The notes beneath the pieces are model-generated. The model searched no databases. It had not been told where the DNA came from and was given only the letters and a program-made list of their open reading frames with translations. From positions 333,503 through 397,502 of the forward strand of contig NZ_BAZK01000001.1 in assembly GCF_001310815.1 (NCBI RefSeq): a stretch of 64,000 nucleotides of DNA. Reading direction: 5' to 3'. Numbering within the stretch: the stretch's first letter is position 1; every line of letters begins with the position of its first letter. This DNA comes from Pseudovibrio denitrificans JCM 12308 (GTDB lineage: Bacteria; Pseudomonadota; Alphaproteobacteria; Rhizobiales; Stappiaceae). Shown here piece after piece: positions 54,401 through 63,300 of the stretch. The translations under genes and the position numbers were made by a program.

Positions 54401-54601
54401 AGCGCCGGAATATGTGGTTGTTACGGTTACAACAGGCCGGTCTACGTTCGGCATCTCGCGTACTTCAACGCCCAGAAGTGCTGCAATGCCAGCAACGATG
54501 ATGAGAAGGTTCAGGGTAATCGCCAGTACCGGACGACGTACGCACAGGGCATACAATCCGCTCAGATGACTTTCCCGTTTGGAGTTTTTGTCAGTGGTCA
54601 T
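51443..54601 (-). CDS. RND efflux transporter (AcrB/MdtBC-like), inner-membrane subunit
   Basis: A 1052-residue pump of the HAE-1 type. Twelve membrane helices and two large periplasmic loops are apparent. TM1 is VLAITLNLLIIVAGIAALLG. TM4 has the proton-relay motif GMVVDDAIVVLENI, both aspartates present. TM10-12 include FVILCTVPFGVSAAIISIGL and GVPLVMAFGAGAEARIEMGW. It exchanges protons for hydrophobic drugs or bile salts. It lies 24 bases after the membrane-fusion gene, in one operon; no outer-membrane channel gene is nearby. Confidence 0.94.
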   Translation of the reverse strand: MTTDKNSKRESHLSGLYALCVRRPVLAITLNLLIIVAGIAALLGVEVREMPNVDRPVVTVTTTYSGAPPEVTDAEITSVLEKAIARTAGIESVSSSSKYGRSRITVEFNDGVDVSEAANDIRDAVSGAGRNLPEDADTPVVVKADADADPVMRLVVTSDEMRIEELSKFVDDEIIDRITSVPGVASVDVYGSQTPVFKVAIDVQAMSSRGLTPDNLRSVLQELALDTSGGSLETGDQELFVRANSDVKTAEQIGMVKLNDTTRIRDIAFVSYGPERASSGAFYNGKRAVGMGIIRSANSNTIDISNDVRAEVARMQEQLPKDVEVNISSDDATFIGGAIKEVVFSLFLSTSIVVGVMLLFLGSIRVTLIPAVTVPVALIGALVGIWLAGFSANVLTLLALLLATGMVVDDAIVVLENISKRVHKGQGPRAAAILGTREVFFAVITTTATLAAVFIPISFLPGSVGKLFSEFGFVLAISVMLSSFVALTLAPMMASRLLRTKNYEDTHKPSAAWRAISSAGTAIERGYSNVLDWSLRRPFVLLGLATLFVILGASQFTSLPRQLTPSEDRSVIFMIASAPQGSSLDYTAAKMRELEIIAQPYAENGEARSIMSLVGMGGQINRGFLIMSLKDWAERDRSQQEIVNELQRKTSKIPGLKVRVAQPNTLGIRGAGQGLRFAVTGTNYDELAESADDIVAEMQARFGDKVGFASVSYETTQPQLLVSVDRERANDLGLSSDRIASNLRMLLDGSSVADLFVEDDGIPMVMEAGGLPLRSTRDLENIFIKSRDGTMLPMSSIVSIEEEAVAPSLTREEQQRAVPVTIAINEGYDLAQAISDMKQVAEEVLPEGNNVTLLSEAAVLEKTTSNVYMTFLFAILVVFLVLAAQFESFMSAFVILCTVPFGVSAAIISIGLTGGSINVYSQIGIILLVGLMAKNGILIVEFANTLREEGRSVFQAIHDACLIRFRPVVMTVVSTVLGGVPLVMAFGAGAEARIEMGWVIVGGLGFATLSTLFVTPAAYLLLMRFTKPRKASEEKLHSELDEALGTTNTPAE

Positions 54602-54624
54602 AGAAACACCTTGGGGTCCGTCAA

Positions 54625-56019
54625 TCAGGAGCTGGATTGGTTGGCATCATCGCGGGGTGCACCGGAGCGGGAGCCGGAACTTTTAACAGGCTCTCCCTGC
54701 TGGGTTTGCTCAGCATCTGCGGGCTTGTTTTTGCCTTTACCGCGGCCTTTGCCTTTGCGCTCTCCTTCTGCCTTCCCCTCAGAGGTTTGGGTTTCACTCA
54801 CAAGCGGTGCTTTGCTGCCTTCCGGCTGAGTGAGTGTAAAGCCTGGTTCGGGGCTAAGCTGCACTTTGGTGCCTGGCCTCAGATCGCGAACGCTTTCTGT
54901 GATAACAATATCACCCGGTTCAACTTCGCCTTCGATCAGTACGCGATCAGCACTGCGTTCGATAACGATTACATCGGTGCGAAGAGCCTCCCCGCCCTCT
55001 GCCAGCCAGATATGCGGACCGGAGCGATCCCATTTCAAGGCGATTGATGGGACAGACGGCCATTCGTCGCCCTCAAGCTGCACCCGCGCGTCAAAGGCGA
55101 TACCGGAGCGCAGCAGGTCATCCGGATTGTCGACGGTGGCTTGCACTTTCAGCGTGCGGGATTCTGAGTTGACGCGGTTTTCCATGGCCGTGAGCTCACC
55201 ACTGAAGATGCGGCCTGGCATGGCTTCAGTACGCAGTTCCACTTTGTCGCCGCGCTGCACTTTGTTTGCAAAACGCTCTGGGACAACGAACTCCACCAGA
55301 ATACTGGAGCGGTCATCAAGGCCGGTGATCCGTGAGGACTGTGTGACGTAATCACCAATCTCAACATCCATGATGCCAAGCACACCATCAAACGGAGCTT
55401 TCACCAGTCTGCGATCCAGATCGATGCTGGCTTTGTCCAGATCAAGACGTGCCTGATTAGTTGCCAGCAGAGCATTCTGCATCTGAACGGCGGAGATGGT
55501 TTGAGAGGTCATGAGCTTTTCGTAGCGCTCGACTTGCTCCTCTGCATCCTTCAGCGCCAGCTTGGCTCGGTTTACGGCCAGTTTCTCTTCGGCATCATCC
55601 AAGCGCAGGACGATGTCTCCCTTGGAAACCCGTGTGCCTGCTTTGAAGGGAAGCTCCTGAATGCGGCCTGAGGCTTCCGGGTAGAGATCTGTCATCTTGG
55701 CTGCACGGCCAGTGCCGATGGCGCGAACGAATGTGTCGGTGACGCCTGTTGTTACATTGCGGGCACGGGCGAGAATTTCCTGATTGCCGCCTCCACCAAA
55801 TCCACGTTTCCCGCCACCTTTCTTGCCTTGCTGCTTACTGCCAGAACCCTGCACGGCAACTTCGGAGGTTTCCGCAGGCCAGAGCGTTAGTCCAATGGAA
55901 GAGAGAAATGGAACCGGCTTTGAGAACAGCGCCGGTTTGCCGATATACAATCCTGCAACGCCAATTGAGATGGCGATCAGACCAACTTTTACAGCCTGCC
56001 TAGAACGGGACATATACAC
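54625..56019 (-). CDS. RND efflux membrane-fusion protein
   Basis: A 464-residue periplasmic adaptor: N-terminal membrane anchor (VGLIAISIGVAGLYIGKPAL), a low-complexity glycine/lysine stretch (KQQGKKGGGKRGFGGGG), the lipoyl domain (SGRIQELPFKAGTRVSKGDI), a coiled hairpin (about 160-205), the beta-barrel (VEFVVPERFANKVQRGDKVE) and an acidic, lysine-rich tail (GEGKAEGERKGKGRG-like) that is unusual. Bridges the RND pump to the outer-membrane channel. Single operon with the downstream pump gene. Confidence 0.92.
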   Translation of the reverse strand: MYMSRSRQAVKVGLIAISIGVAGLYIGKPALFSKPVPFLSSIGLTLWPAETSEVAVQGSGSKQQGKKGGGKRGFGGGGNQEILARARNVTTGVTDTFVRAIGTGRAAKMTDLYPEASGRIQELPFKAGTRVSKGDIVLRLDDAEEKLAVNRAKLALKDAEEQVERYEKLMTSQTISAVQMQNALLATNQARLDLDKASIDLDRRLVKAPFDGVLGIMDVEIGDYVTQSSRITGLDDRSSILVEFVVPERFANKVQRGDKVELRTEAMPGRIFSGELTAMENRVNSESRTLKVQATVDNPDDLLRSGIAFDARVQLEGDEWPSVPSIALKWDRSGPHIWLAEGGEALRTDVIVIERSADRVLIEGEVEPGDIVITESVRDLRPGTKVQLSPEPGFTLTQPEGSKAPLVSETQTSEGKAEGERKGKGRGKGKNKPADAEQTQQGEPVKSSGSRSGAPRDDANQSSS

Positions 56020-56263
56020 CCAACTCCTACAAGAATTCGCAGTACTTACGGCTATGCAGGCTCACTGGATAAATGGGGAGCCTCTTGGCGAAACAAGTAT
56101 GCTTGAAAGAACATATTAGTTGAGAGTGTTTTACATTGCTTTTGTGAGACATGTGCATTTTGATGTTTGTAAAAACGTAATGACATTGTCTGAACCGGCG
56201 TTTTGCTACAGTTCGTTACACTTTCCTCAACCTGCCCTCGCGTTTTCCAAAGGCGGATACACA

Positions 56264-56300
56264 AAAGGCCTGATGGGGATATCAGGCCTTTCAGTCTTTT
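56264..56300. terminator. Terminator of the L,D-transpeptidase gene
   Basis: AAAGGCCTGAT and ATCAGGCCTTT pair perfectly around GGGGAT, flanked by ACAAA upstream and TCAGTCTTTTTC downstream. It ends the minus-strand transpeptidase transcript. Confidence 0.8.
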
Positions 56301-56318
56301 TCGCGATGATGTTTTTAA

Positions 56319-57053
56319 TCAGACGCTCAGCGGTTCTACCGGATTGCTGGCCGGACGAACTACAACGCGAGATCCGTTTGGCACGCGATTGTAAAGGTCG
56401 ATCACATCCTGATTGAGCAGACGGATACAGCCACTGGATACGTTTTTGCCGATGGACCAATGTTCGTTGGTGCCATGCAGGCGATACAAAGTGTCCTTAC
56501 CATTCTGGAACAGGTAGAGCGCACGGGCGCCCAGCGGATTTTCGATACCCGGCGCCATGCCATAGCGGAATTCTTCCAGCTCTGGCTGACGTGCAATCAT
56601 CTCTGCAGGCGGTGTCCATTTCGGCCACTGGCGCTTGTACTGGATCACAGCATCGCCGTTCCAACCAAAACCTGCGCGGCCTACGCCAACGCCATAGCGC
56701 ATCGCTGTGCCGTCACCACGTACCAGATACAGGAAGCGGTTGGATGGGTCGACGACGATGGTGCCGCCCGCTTCAGGTCCGGTGTAGTTGACGACCTGAC
56801 GGAGATATTTGCCATCAGGAATTTCATTGAGGTTCACTGCCGGGACGGGGAATTTTTCTTCCGGCATCGGGCCATAAACAGCCTTGTAGTATGGGTCCTG
56901 ACGAAGATCAGCGACCGTCTTACGTTTTGGTGCGCTTGTGGTCTGACAGCCAGCCAACGCCAGAGCTGCTGTTCCGATGACAAAACCACGCCGGGACAAA
57001 CTTCTTTTGCTTGAATGCCTCGCCTTCTCGGCCGTTGCACTTAAAAAGCTCAT
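56319..57053 (-). CDS. L,D-transpeptidase (YkuD/ErfK-type), lipoprotein-like
   Basis: A 244-residue enzyme that makes 3-3 cross-links in peptidoglycan or attaches proteins to it. The signal is twin-arginine-like and lipobox-containing (RRGFVIGTAALALAGCQTT). The YkuD domain (about 100-225) ends with HGTNEHWSIGKNVSSGCIRL, with catalytic His and Cys in the usual HGT...SxGCIR motif. The start at MSFLSATAEK is chosen from several because it gives a correct signal; longer forms would begin with a cytosolic-looking stretch. Single gene with a terminator. Confidence 0.92.
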   Translation of the reverse strand: MSFLSATAEKARHSSKRSLSRRGFVIGTAALALAGCQTTSAPKRKTVADLRQDPYYKAVYGPMPEEKFPVPAVNLNEIPDGKYLRQVVNYTGPEAGGTIVVDPSNRFLYLVRGDGTAMRYGVGVGRAGFGWNGDAVIQYKRQWPKWTPPAEMIARQPELEEFRYGMAPGIENPLGARALYLFQNGKDTLYRLHGTNEHWSIGKNVSSGCIRLLNQDVIDLYNRVPNGSRVVVRPASNPVEPLSV

Positions 57054-57367
57054 GGTCACCCTATTATTGTTCCTTAAGTTAGATTGCCGAGGATGATGCA
57101 ATAGGCATACCGCACAGCCGATTTGCGTTTCTAACTTGTCTCTATCAATAACTAATTGAGGAAGACAGATGGTCACGACAATTTGAACCTATGCATTATT
57201 CACTATGTGGATTCAAAGGGTGCGACCAACAAGGCAATATAGGGTGTGTCTGGCCTGCAAATGGCTGCATTGCGGCCAGTTCAAGAACAAAATGGCTTTT
57301 CTACAGATGACGAGACAACCTCCCTCACCTGCGGCAAGGAAGGCAATTGCCTCAGTTTTTGAAGAGC
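57054..57367. other. Intergenic region, no gene seen
   Basis: About 310 bases downstream of the deacetylase and upstream of the transpeptidase gene. No convincing gene or hairpin. Confidence 0.4.
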
Positions 57368-58273
57368 TTACGGTTTGTGATGCTCGTGCCAGTGGCGTGC
57401 AATATCGATGCGGCGTGGTACCCAGATGTCCTGTTTGGTGGAGATGTAATCCAGAAAACGGGCCAGAGCAGCAGTTCGGCCAGGGCGTCCAGCCAGGCGG
57501 CAATGGAGGCCGACACTCATCATTTTGGGCGCCCCATCCTCCCCTTCAGCGTAGAGCGTGTCGAAGCTATCTTTCAGGTAGGTAAAGAATTGGTCACCGC
57601 TGTTAAAGCCCTGCGGTGTTGCAAAGCGCATGTCGTTGGCGTCCAGCGTGTACGGAATGATCAGATGCGGGCCTTTTGGGCCTTCCACCCAGTATGGAAG
57701 ATCATCTGCGTAGCTGTCTGAGCTGTACAAGAAGCCGCCTTCTTCCATGATCAGCGGCAGTGTGTTGACCGAAGTGCGGCCTGTGTACCAGCCGTAGGGG
57801 CGCTCACCGGTGGTGTCCTCATGAATCTTAATCGCCTGCTCAATGTGCCAGCGTTCTTCTTCGGCAGAGAAATCCTTGTACTCGATCCATTTGAGGCCGT
57901 GGGAGGCGATTTCCCAACCAGCTTCCTTCATTGCTTCAACTGCACCGGGATTGCGTTCCAACGCAGTTGCAACGCCGTAACAGGTGACCGGAAGCTTATG
58001 TTTCTGGAATAAACGCCACAAACGCCAGAAGCCAGCGCGGGAGCCATACTCGTAGATAGACTCCATATTCATATGGCGCTGGTTCAACCATGATTCCGCG
58101 CCGACAATTTCAGAAAGGAATGCTTCGGAGCCGGCATCACCATGAAGGATGTTGTTTTCGCCGCCTTCTTCATAATTGATGACGAACTGTACCGCGATCT
58201 TCGCATTGCCTGGCCATTTGGGGTCCGGTGTGTTCCGGCCATACCCAATCATATCGCGTGCATAATCCATCAT
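57368..58273 (-). CDS. puuE: Polysaccharide-deacetylase-type protein, PuuE allantoinase-like
   Basis: A 301-residue NodB-fold protein starting MMDYARDMIGYGRNTPDPKW. FVINYEEGGENNILHGD and GAESWLNQRHMNMESIYEYG are diagnostic for the PuuE branch, which opens allantoin hydrolytically instead of the metal-dependent dihydroorotase-type allantoinase. Metal or water-positioning histidines are visible in EIASHGLKWIEY and LHCRLAGRPGR. An upstream ATG would add a cysteine-rich, implausible extension. It lies alone, diverging from the PadR regulator. No other uric-acid pathway genes are adjacent. Confidence 0.85.
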   Translation of the reverse strand: MMDYARDMIGYGRNTPDPKWPGNAKIAVQFVINYEEGGENNILHGDAGSEAFLSEIVGAESWLNQRHMNMESIYEYGSRAGFWRLWRLFQKHKLPVTCYGVATALERNPGAVEAMKEAGWEIASHGLKWIEYKDFSAEEERWHIEQAIKIHEDTTGERPYGWYTGRTSVNTLPLIMEEGGFLYSSDSYADDLPYWVEGPKGPHLIIPYTLDANDMRFATPQGFNSGDQFFTYLKDSFDTLYAEGEDGAPKMMSVGLHCRLAGRPGRTAALARFLDYISTKQDIWVPRRIDIARHWHEHHKP

Positions 58274-58692
58274 GAAATACCTTTTTGAAGTTGACCGGAG
58301 ACACTTCACCTCAAAACAGCAAGACAAGACAAGTAGGTTTGTGCAGAAATCCAATGCACAACTGCTTCGTAAACGAAGAAAATTGGAACAACCTGTGATG
58401 GCAAACACATTCTTTTGCAGATTATTTATTAAAAATGAGAGAGACCCATTGAATTTTTGAGCACGTGACCAATCTGAACCCTATGTAGCAAGAGTGGGAC
58501 ATCCTGTTACATTTCTACATTTGACAGTGTTCAGAGCATTAAGTAGAAAAGTTTCACATATATCTAATCGATATATATCGAACGTGATCAGACTTTTGCT
58601 CTAGTCGAAATTAAGTCTTTTAAGTTCAGTAGTTTATTCGAGCTCATCGCAATATGGGCTCTGTTTTCAACACTCAGTGCCATGTGGTGGGT
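58274..58692. other. AT-rich intergenic region between puuE and padR
   Basis: About 420 bases. A perfect 14-bp palindrome TCGATATATATCGA lies at 58568-58581 in the divergent control region; it is listed separately. No gene. Confidence 0.5.
58568..58581. promoter_or_regulatory. Palindrome upstream of padR, candidate operator
   Basis: TCGATATATATCGA, a perfect 14-bp inverted repeat, about 110 bases upstream of the padR start. PadR proteins usually autorepress and bind AT-rich dyads, so this is a natural candidate for the PadR site and the pump operon. Confidence 0.45.
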
Positions 58693-59241
58693 ATGAGCAC
58701 ACGAAAATTTTGTCTTGCCATATTGTCCAGCGGAGACGCGACGGGATATGAAATTCGCAAGACTGCGCAAGAAGGTCATTTTAGCCATTTCATTGAAGCC
58801 AGTTACGGGTCGATTTATCCGTCACTTGCCAAGATGGAACAGGAAGGGCTTGTGACCTGGCGCGAGGAGACCTCCTCAGGCAAACCGTCCCGAAAAATCT
58901 ATTCTATTACGCAAGCAGGGCGTGATGCTTTTGTGCAAGAGCTGACTGAGACCCCTGTCGAAGATCTGTTCAGATCCCCTTTCCTTCTTCTTGCTCTTTA
59001 TAGCCGATGGGTTGGAGGCGAGTTCATCTCACGTGAGATCGACCGCCGCATCGAGCATCTGGAGCTGAAGATCGGGGGCATGAAACACGAGGTTGAGCTT
59101 TGTGAAGATCCGGCGAGCGCCTGGACGCTGGGATACGGAATTACCACACTGAGTGCTTCCCTTGATTACTTGAAAATGAACCGAAGCAAGCTTGAGCGCA
59201 TCGCCAGCGAGCGTGTCTCCCACGCTCAAGCAGCTGAATAA
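58693..59241 (+). CDS. PadR-family transcriptional regulator
   Basis: A 182-residue regulator: KFCLAILSSGDATGYEIRKT and EASYGSIYPSLAKMEQEGLV then SSGKPSRKIYSITQAGRDAF make the PadR winged-helix domain (about 5-85), followed by the long C-terminal dimerisation helices of the Vir-type (DUF) domain (about 95-175). Start at MSTRKFCL; an upstream ATG would add a spurious stretch. It is the first gene before the RND operon, with 25 bases to the membrane-fusion gene, so it likely represses it. Confidence 0.9.
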   Translation: MSTRKFCLAILSSGDATGYEIRKTAQEGHFSHFIEASYGSIYPSLAKMEQEGLVTWREETSSGKPSRKIYSITQAGRDAFVQELTETPVEDLFRSPFLLLALYSRWVGGEFISREIDRRIEHLELKIGGMKHEVELCEDPASAWTLGYGITTLSASLDYLKMNRSKLERIASERVSHAQAAE

Positions 59242-59266
59242 TCGCCTAGAACCGGCGGAGAGAAAA

Positions 59267-60370
59267 ATGGCAATTCGATTTTCACATGTTCTGGCATTGG
59301 GGCTTACGGCCGGAATTGGTATTTGGATGGCAACTGGCACCACTGTTGTGATGGGTCAGGGTAATGGCGAAAATTCTACGCCACCGCCTGCCGAACGCGT
59401 GAAAGCCCAAGCCTCTTTACCGTTTGCCGTAAAAGTGGAAACCCTGGAAGCGACAACGCGTACGCCGTTTCTGGAAATGCGTGGGCGCACGCAGGCTGAT
59501 ACACGCGTAGAGGTGCATTCGGAAACCTCTGGCGTGGTTCGCACACGTCCGGCAACGGAAGGTATGTTTGTTCGCAAAGGCGATCTGTTATGTTCTTTGG
59601 ATCGCGGTGCACGTGAAGCGCGGGTTTTGCAGGCCAATGCCGCTCTGGCACAAGCGAACATTGATTATGAAGCTGCCAGCAAGCTGAACAACAGGGGCTT
59701 TTCTGCAGCAAACCGTGTGGTCGCGCTGAAGGCAACACGTGATGCGGCCAAAGCCCAGTTGCAGGAAGCGGAGCTGGAGTTGGACCGCACCGAAATCCGC
59801 GCACCGATTGATGGCATCATTGAAACACCGCTGACTGAAGTGGGTGCAATGCTTGGTGTTGGCAAAGTCTGCGCAACAATCATGGCTCCGGACCCAATGC
59901 TTGCCATTGGCGCGGTTTCTGAATCTAACATTCAAGCGGTGAAGGTTGGTCAGACTGCAGTTGTTAATCTGGTGACCGGCCAGAGTGTTGAAGGCAAGGT
60001 GAGCTACATTGCAAGCTCTGCTGATCCTGATACCCGCACTTTCCGCGTTGAGGTGGAACTGCCGAACTCTGACTTTGAACTGAAGGACGGTGTCACCACC
60101 AGCACGCAGCTGCAGCTTGCGGAAGAGAAAGCGCACTTCGTTTCTCCAGGCATTCTGACCCTTGCTGACAATGGCGACATTGGTCTGCGCGGTGTTGATG
60201 CGGACAACAAGGTCATTTTCTACCCTGTTGAACTGATCGGCGGCGACACACAAGGCGTATGGCTGAAAGGCCTGCCAGAAAAAGTGACTGTTATTACTGT
60301 GGGCCAGGACTTCGTGAAAGAAGGCCGTACTGTTCATCCTGTTTTTGAAACCGCGGAGGTTTCACAATGA
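59267..60370 (+). CDS. RND efflux membrane-fusion protein, PadR-linked
   Basis: A 367-residue periplasmic adaptor with an N-terminal anchor (HVLALGLTAGIGIWMATGTT). Lipoyl domain (ETSGVVRTRPATEGMFVRKG), coiled hairpin (about 125-180), IRAPIDGIIETPLTEVGAML, beta-barrel with AIGAVSESNIQAVKVGQTAV and a C-terminal membrane-proximal part are in order. The start MAIRFS is 25 bases after padR. The stop overlaps the pump gene by 4 bases (ATGA). Confidence 0.92.
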   Translation: MAIRFSHVLALGLTAGIGIWMATGTTVVMGQGNGENSTPPPAERVKAQASLPFAVKVETLEATTRTPFLEMRGRTQADTRVEVHSETSGVVRTRPATEGMFVRKGDLLCSLDRGAREARVLQANAALAQANIDYEAASKLNNRGFSAANRVVALKATRDAAKAQLQEAELELDRTEIRAPIDGIIETPLTEVGAMLGVGKVCATIMAPDPMLAIGAVSESNIQAVKVGQTAVVNLVTGQSVEGKVSYIASSADPDTRTFRVEVELPNSDFELKDGVTTSTQLQLAEEKAHFVSPGILTLADNGDIGLRGVDADNKVIFYPVELIGGDTQGVWLKGLPEKVTVITVGQDFVKEGRTVHPVFETAEVSQ

Positions 60371-63300
60371 TTTCCATGCTGGAAGGGGTGCTCCATCGCC
60401 CCAAAACAGTTTTTGTGATGATGCTCTTCATGGTGATCGCAGGCATTATGTCCTACATCGCGATCCCGAAAGAAGCAGCTCCTGATATTGACGTTCCTTT
60501 CTTTTACGTTTCTGTCAGCCAGTCCGGCATCTCTCCTGAAGATGGGACACGCCTGATCGGTCAGCCGATGGAAACAGAGCTCCGAGGCCTTGAAGGGCTG
60601 AAAGAGATCACAACCATTGCCTCTGAAGGGCACGTTGGTATCTTACTGGAGTTCGACATCAGCGTCGATAAAGACAAGGCTCTGACGGACGTTCGCGAGA
60701 AGGTGGATACGGCGAAAAGCAAGATCCCCGAGGACGCCAAAGAGCCTACTGTCAGCACACACAACATGGCGCTGCAGCCAACCATGACCATCGCCCTTTC
60801 CGGTGATGTCCCTTCCCGCACTCTCTATCGGCTTGCTGATCGTCTGAAAGACGAGATCGAGTCCATTGCGTCCGTGAAAGAGGTTGAGCTGACTGGTCAG
60901 CGTGATGAGCTTTTGGAAGTGATCATCGATACGCTGAAGATGGAAAGCTATTCCATCAGCCAGAGTGAGCTGATCAACGCCCTTAGCCTGAACAACCAGC
61001 TGATAGCAGCGGGCTTTATTGATGGTGGCGCAGGTCGCTTCAACATCAAGGTGCCGGGTCTGATCCTTGACGCTGATGATGTGTATTCGCTGCCGGTGAA
61101 ACAGTCCGGCGAAGGTGTTGTTACCCTTGGCGACATCGCGACCATCAAGCGGACCTTCAAAGATCCAAGCACGTTCACTCTGGTGAACGGCCAGCCAGCT
61201 GTCTCTCTGGATGTTGTGAAGCGTATTGGTGAGAACATCATCGAGAACAACGCAGCTGTGCGCACTGTTGTTGAGGAGATCACAAAGGATCTGCCTCCAA
61301 CTGTGTCTGTCAGCTACATGCTGGATGAGTCCGACAACATCTTCCAGGTTCTCAACTCCCTTGAATCCTCCATCATGACCGCGATCTTCCTCGTGATGAT
61401 TGTCGTGGTGGCAGCTCTTGGGTTGCGCTCTGCAGTACTTGTTGGTCTAGCAATCCCGACCAGTTTCATGCTCGGCTTCCTGACACTGACAACCATCGGC
61501 ATGACCGTGAACACCATGGTGATGTTTGGCCTCGTGCTGACCGTTGGTATGCTGGTGGATGGCGCGATCGTGATGGTGGAATACGCAGACCGTAAAGCTG
61601 CGGAAGGTATGCCTCCACGGGATGCATATATCCGTGCAGCCAAGCTGATGTTCTGGCCGATTGTCTCTTCCACTGCAACAACACTGGCAGCCTTCCTGCC
61701 GATGCTGCTGTGGCCGGGCGTTCCGGGCGAGTTCATGAGCTACCTGCCGATCATGGTGATCATCGTTCTGTCCGGCTCGTTGCTGACTGCGATGGTGTTC
61801 CTGCCGGTGACGGGTGGCATCTTGGCTTCCGTGTTTGCGTTCATGAGCAAGTATGGTGAGCATCTTCTGGCTCTTATTATAGCGATGGCGCTTGCTGTTG
61901 TGGTTTCCAGCCTCACACCTGTTGTTGCGGTGCTTGGGCCAGCTTCTAAGTTACTGGGTGCAGCAGTCCTCGCGATTGCTTACCTGCCATTGATGAAGAT
62001 GTTCAAGCCAATCCTCAACTACTCGCGTGCTCGTGTTGAGCGTCGCAAGACCGAAGAGTTGGCAGCAGCAAAAGTATTCTCCGGGCACGGTCCGTTCGAC
62101 ACTTCCAAGCTGCGTGGCATCACCCGCGCTTACATTGCTGTTCTGGAGTTTCTGGTTCGCAGATGGTGGGCTGGTATGATGGCTATTGTCGCCATGCTGG
62201 CTCTTTGTGCGGGTATCTTTATTACCTTTATGGGCAACAATGCCGGGACTGAGTTCTTCGTAGATGAAGAACCAGAGCAAGGTAAGTTCTATGTGACTGC
62301 GCGTGGTAACATGTCTGCGCTGGAAGCATTGGAGCTGGTTCGTCAGGTTGATAACGTCATTCTGGCAGAGCCAGGCATCGAGAACGTTGTGACCCGTGCT
62401 TTCCCTGTTGGAGTACGTGGTGGTAGCGGCAACAATGCACCTGCGGATCTGATCGGTTCCATCGATATTGAGTTTGCTGATTTCTGCTGCCGTCGTTCGG
62501 CGCAGGAGATTTTCAACAGCGTTCGTGAGAAGACCACCCAGATTCCAGGCATCAAGGTTGAATCCCGTCAGGTTGAAGGTGGCCCTCCAACCGGTAAAGA
62601 CATTCAGCTGCAGATCAGCTCAAACAACTACGAAGCTGCTGTTGCTGCTGCGGATCGTGTTCGCAACCACATCGACACCATCGATGGTTTGCGCGATCAG
62701 GAAGACAGCCGTCCGCTACCAGGTATCGATTGGGAGCTAACCATCAACCGCGAGAAAGCGGCACGCTATAAAGCGGATATCGCTGCTGTGGGTGCGATGG
62801 TTCAGCTGGTGACCAACGGTGTTCTGATTGGTGATTATCGCCCATCTGACTCTGAAGATGAAGTGGATATTCGCGTTCGCCTGCCAGTGGAGGAACGCAC
62901 GCTCGACAAGTTTGATGAGCTGCGCCTGCGCACCTCTTTGGGCCAGATCCCTCTGTCCAACTTCGTGGAACGCACACCGAAGCAGAAGGTTTCCAGCATC
63001 ACACGCCGTAATGGCATGTTCTCGCTGGACGTGAAGGCTGGCGTTGATAAGGACCGCTTCCTCATAACTGAGAAAGAGGCTGAAATTCAGGCTTGGCTTG
63101 ATACTCAGCAGTGGCCAGAGGGTGTGTTCATCAAGTTCCGCGGTGCGAACGAAGAGCAAGCCAAGTCTCAGGCCTTCCTGATGAAGGCGATGATTGGTGC
63201 CCTCTTCCTGATGTTCATCATTCTGCTGACCCAATACAACAGCTTCTACCAAAGCTTCCTGACACTCTCGACCGTTGTGATGAGTGTGTTTGGGGTGCTG

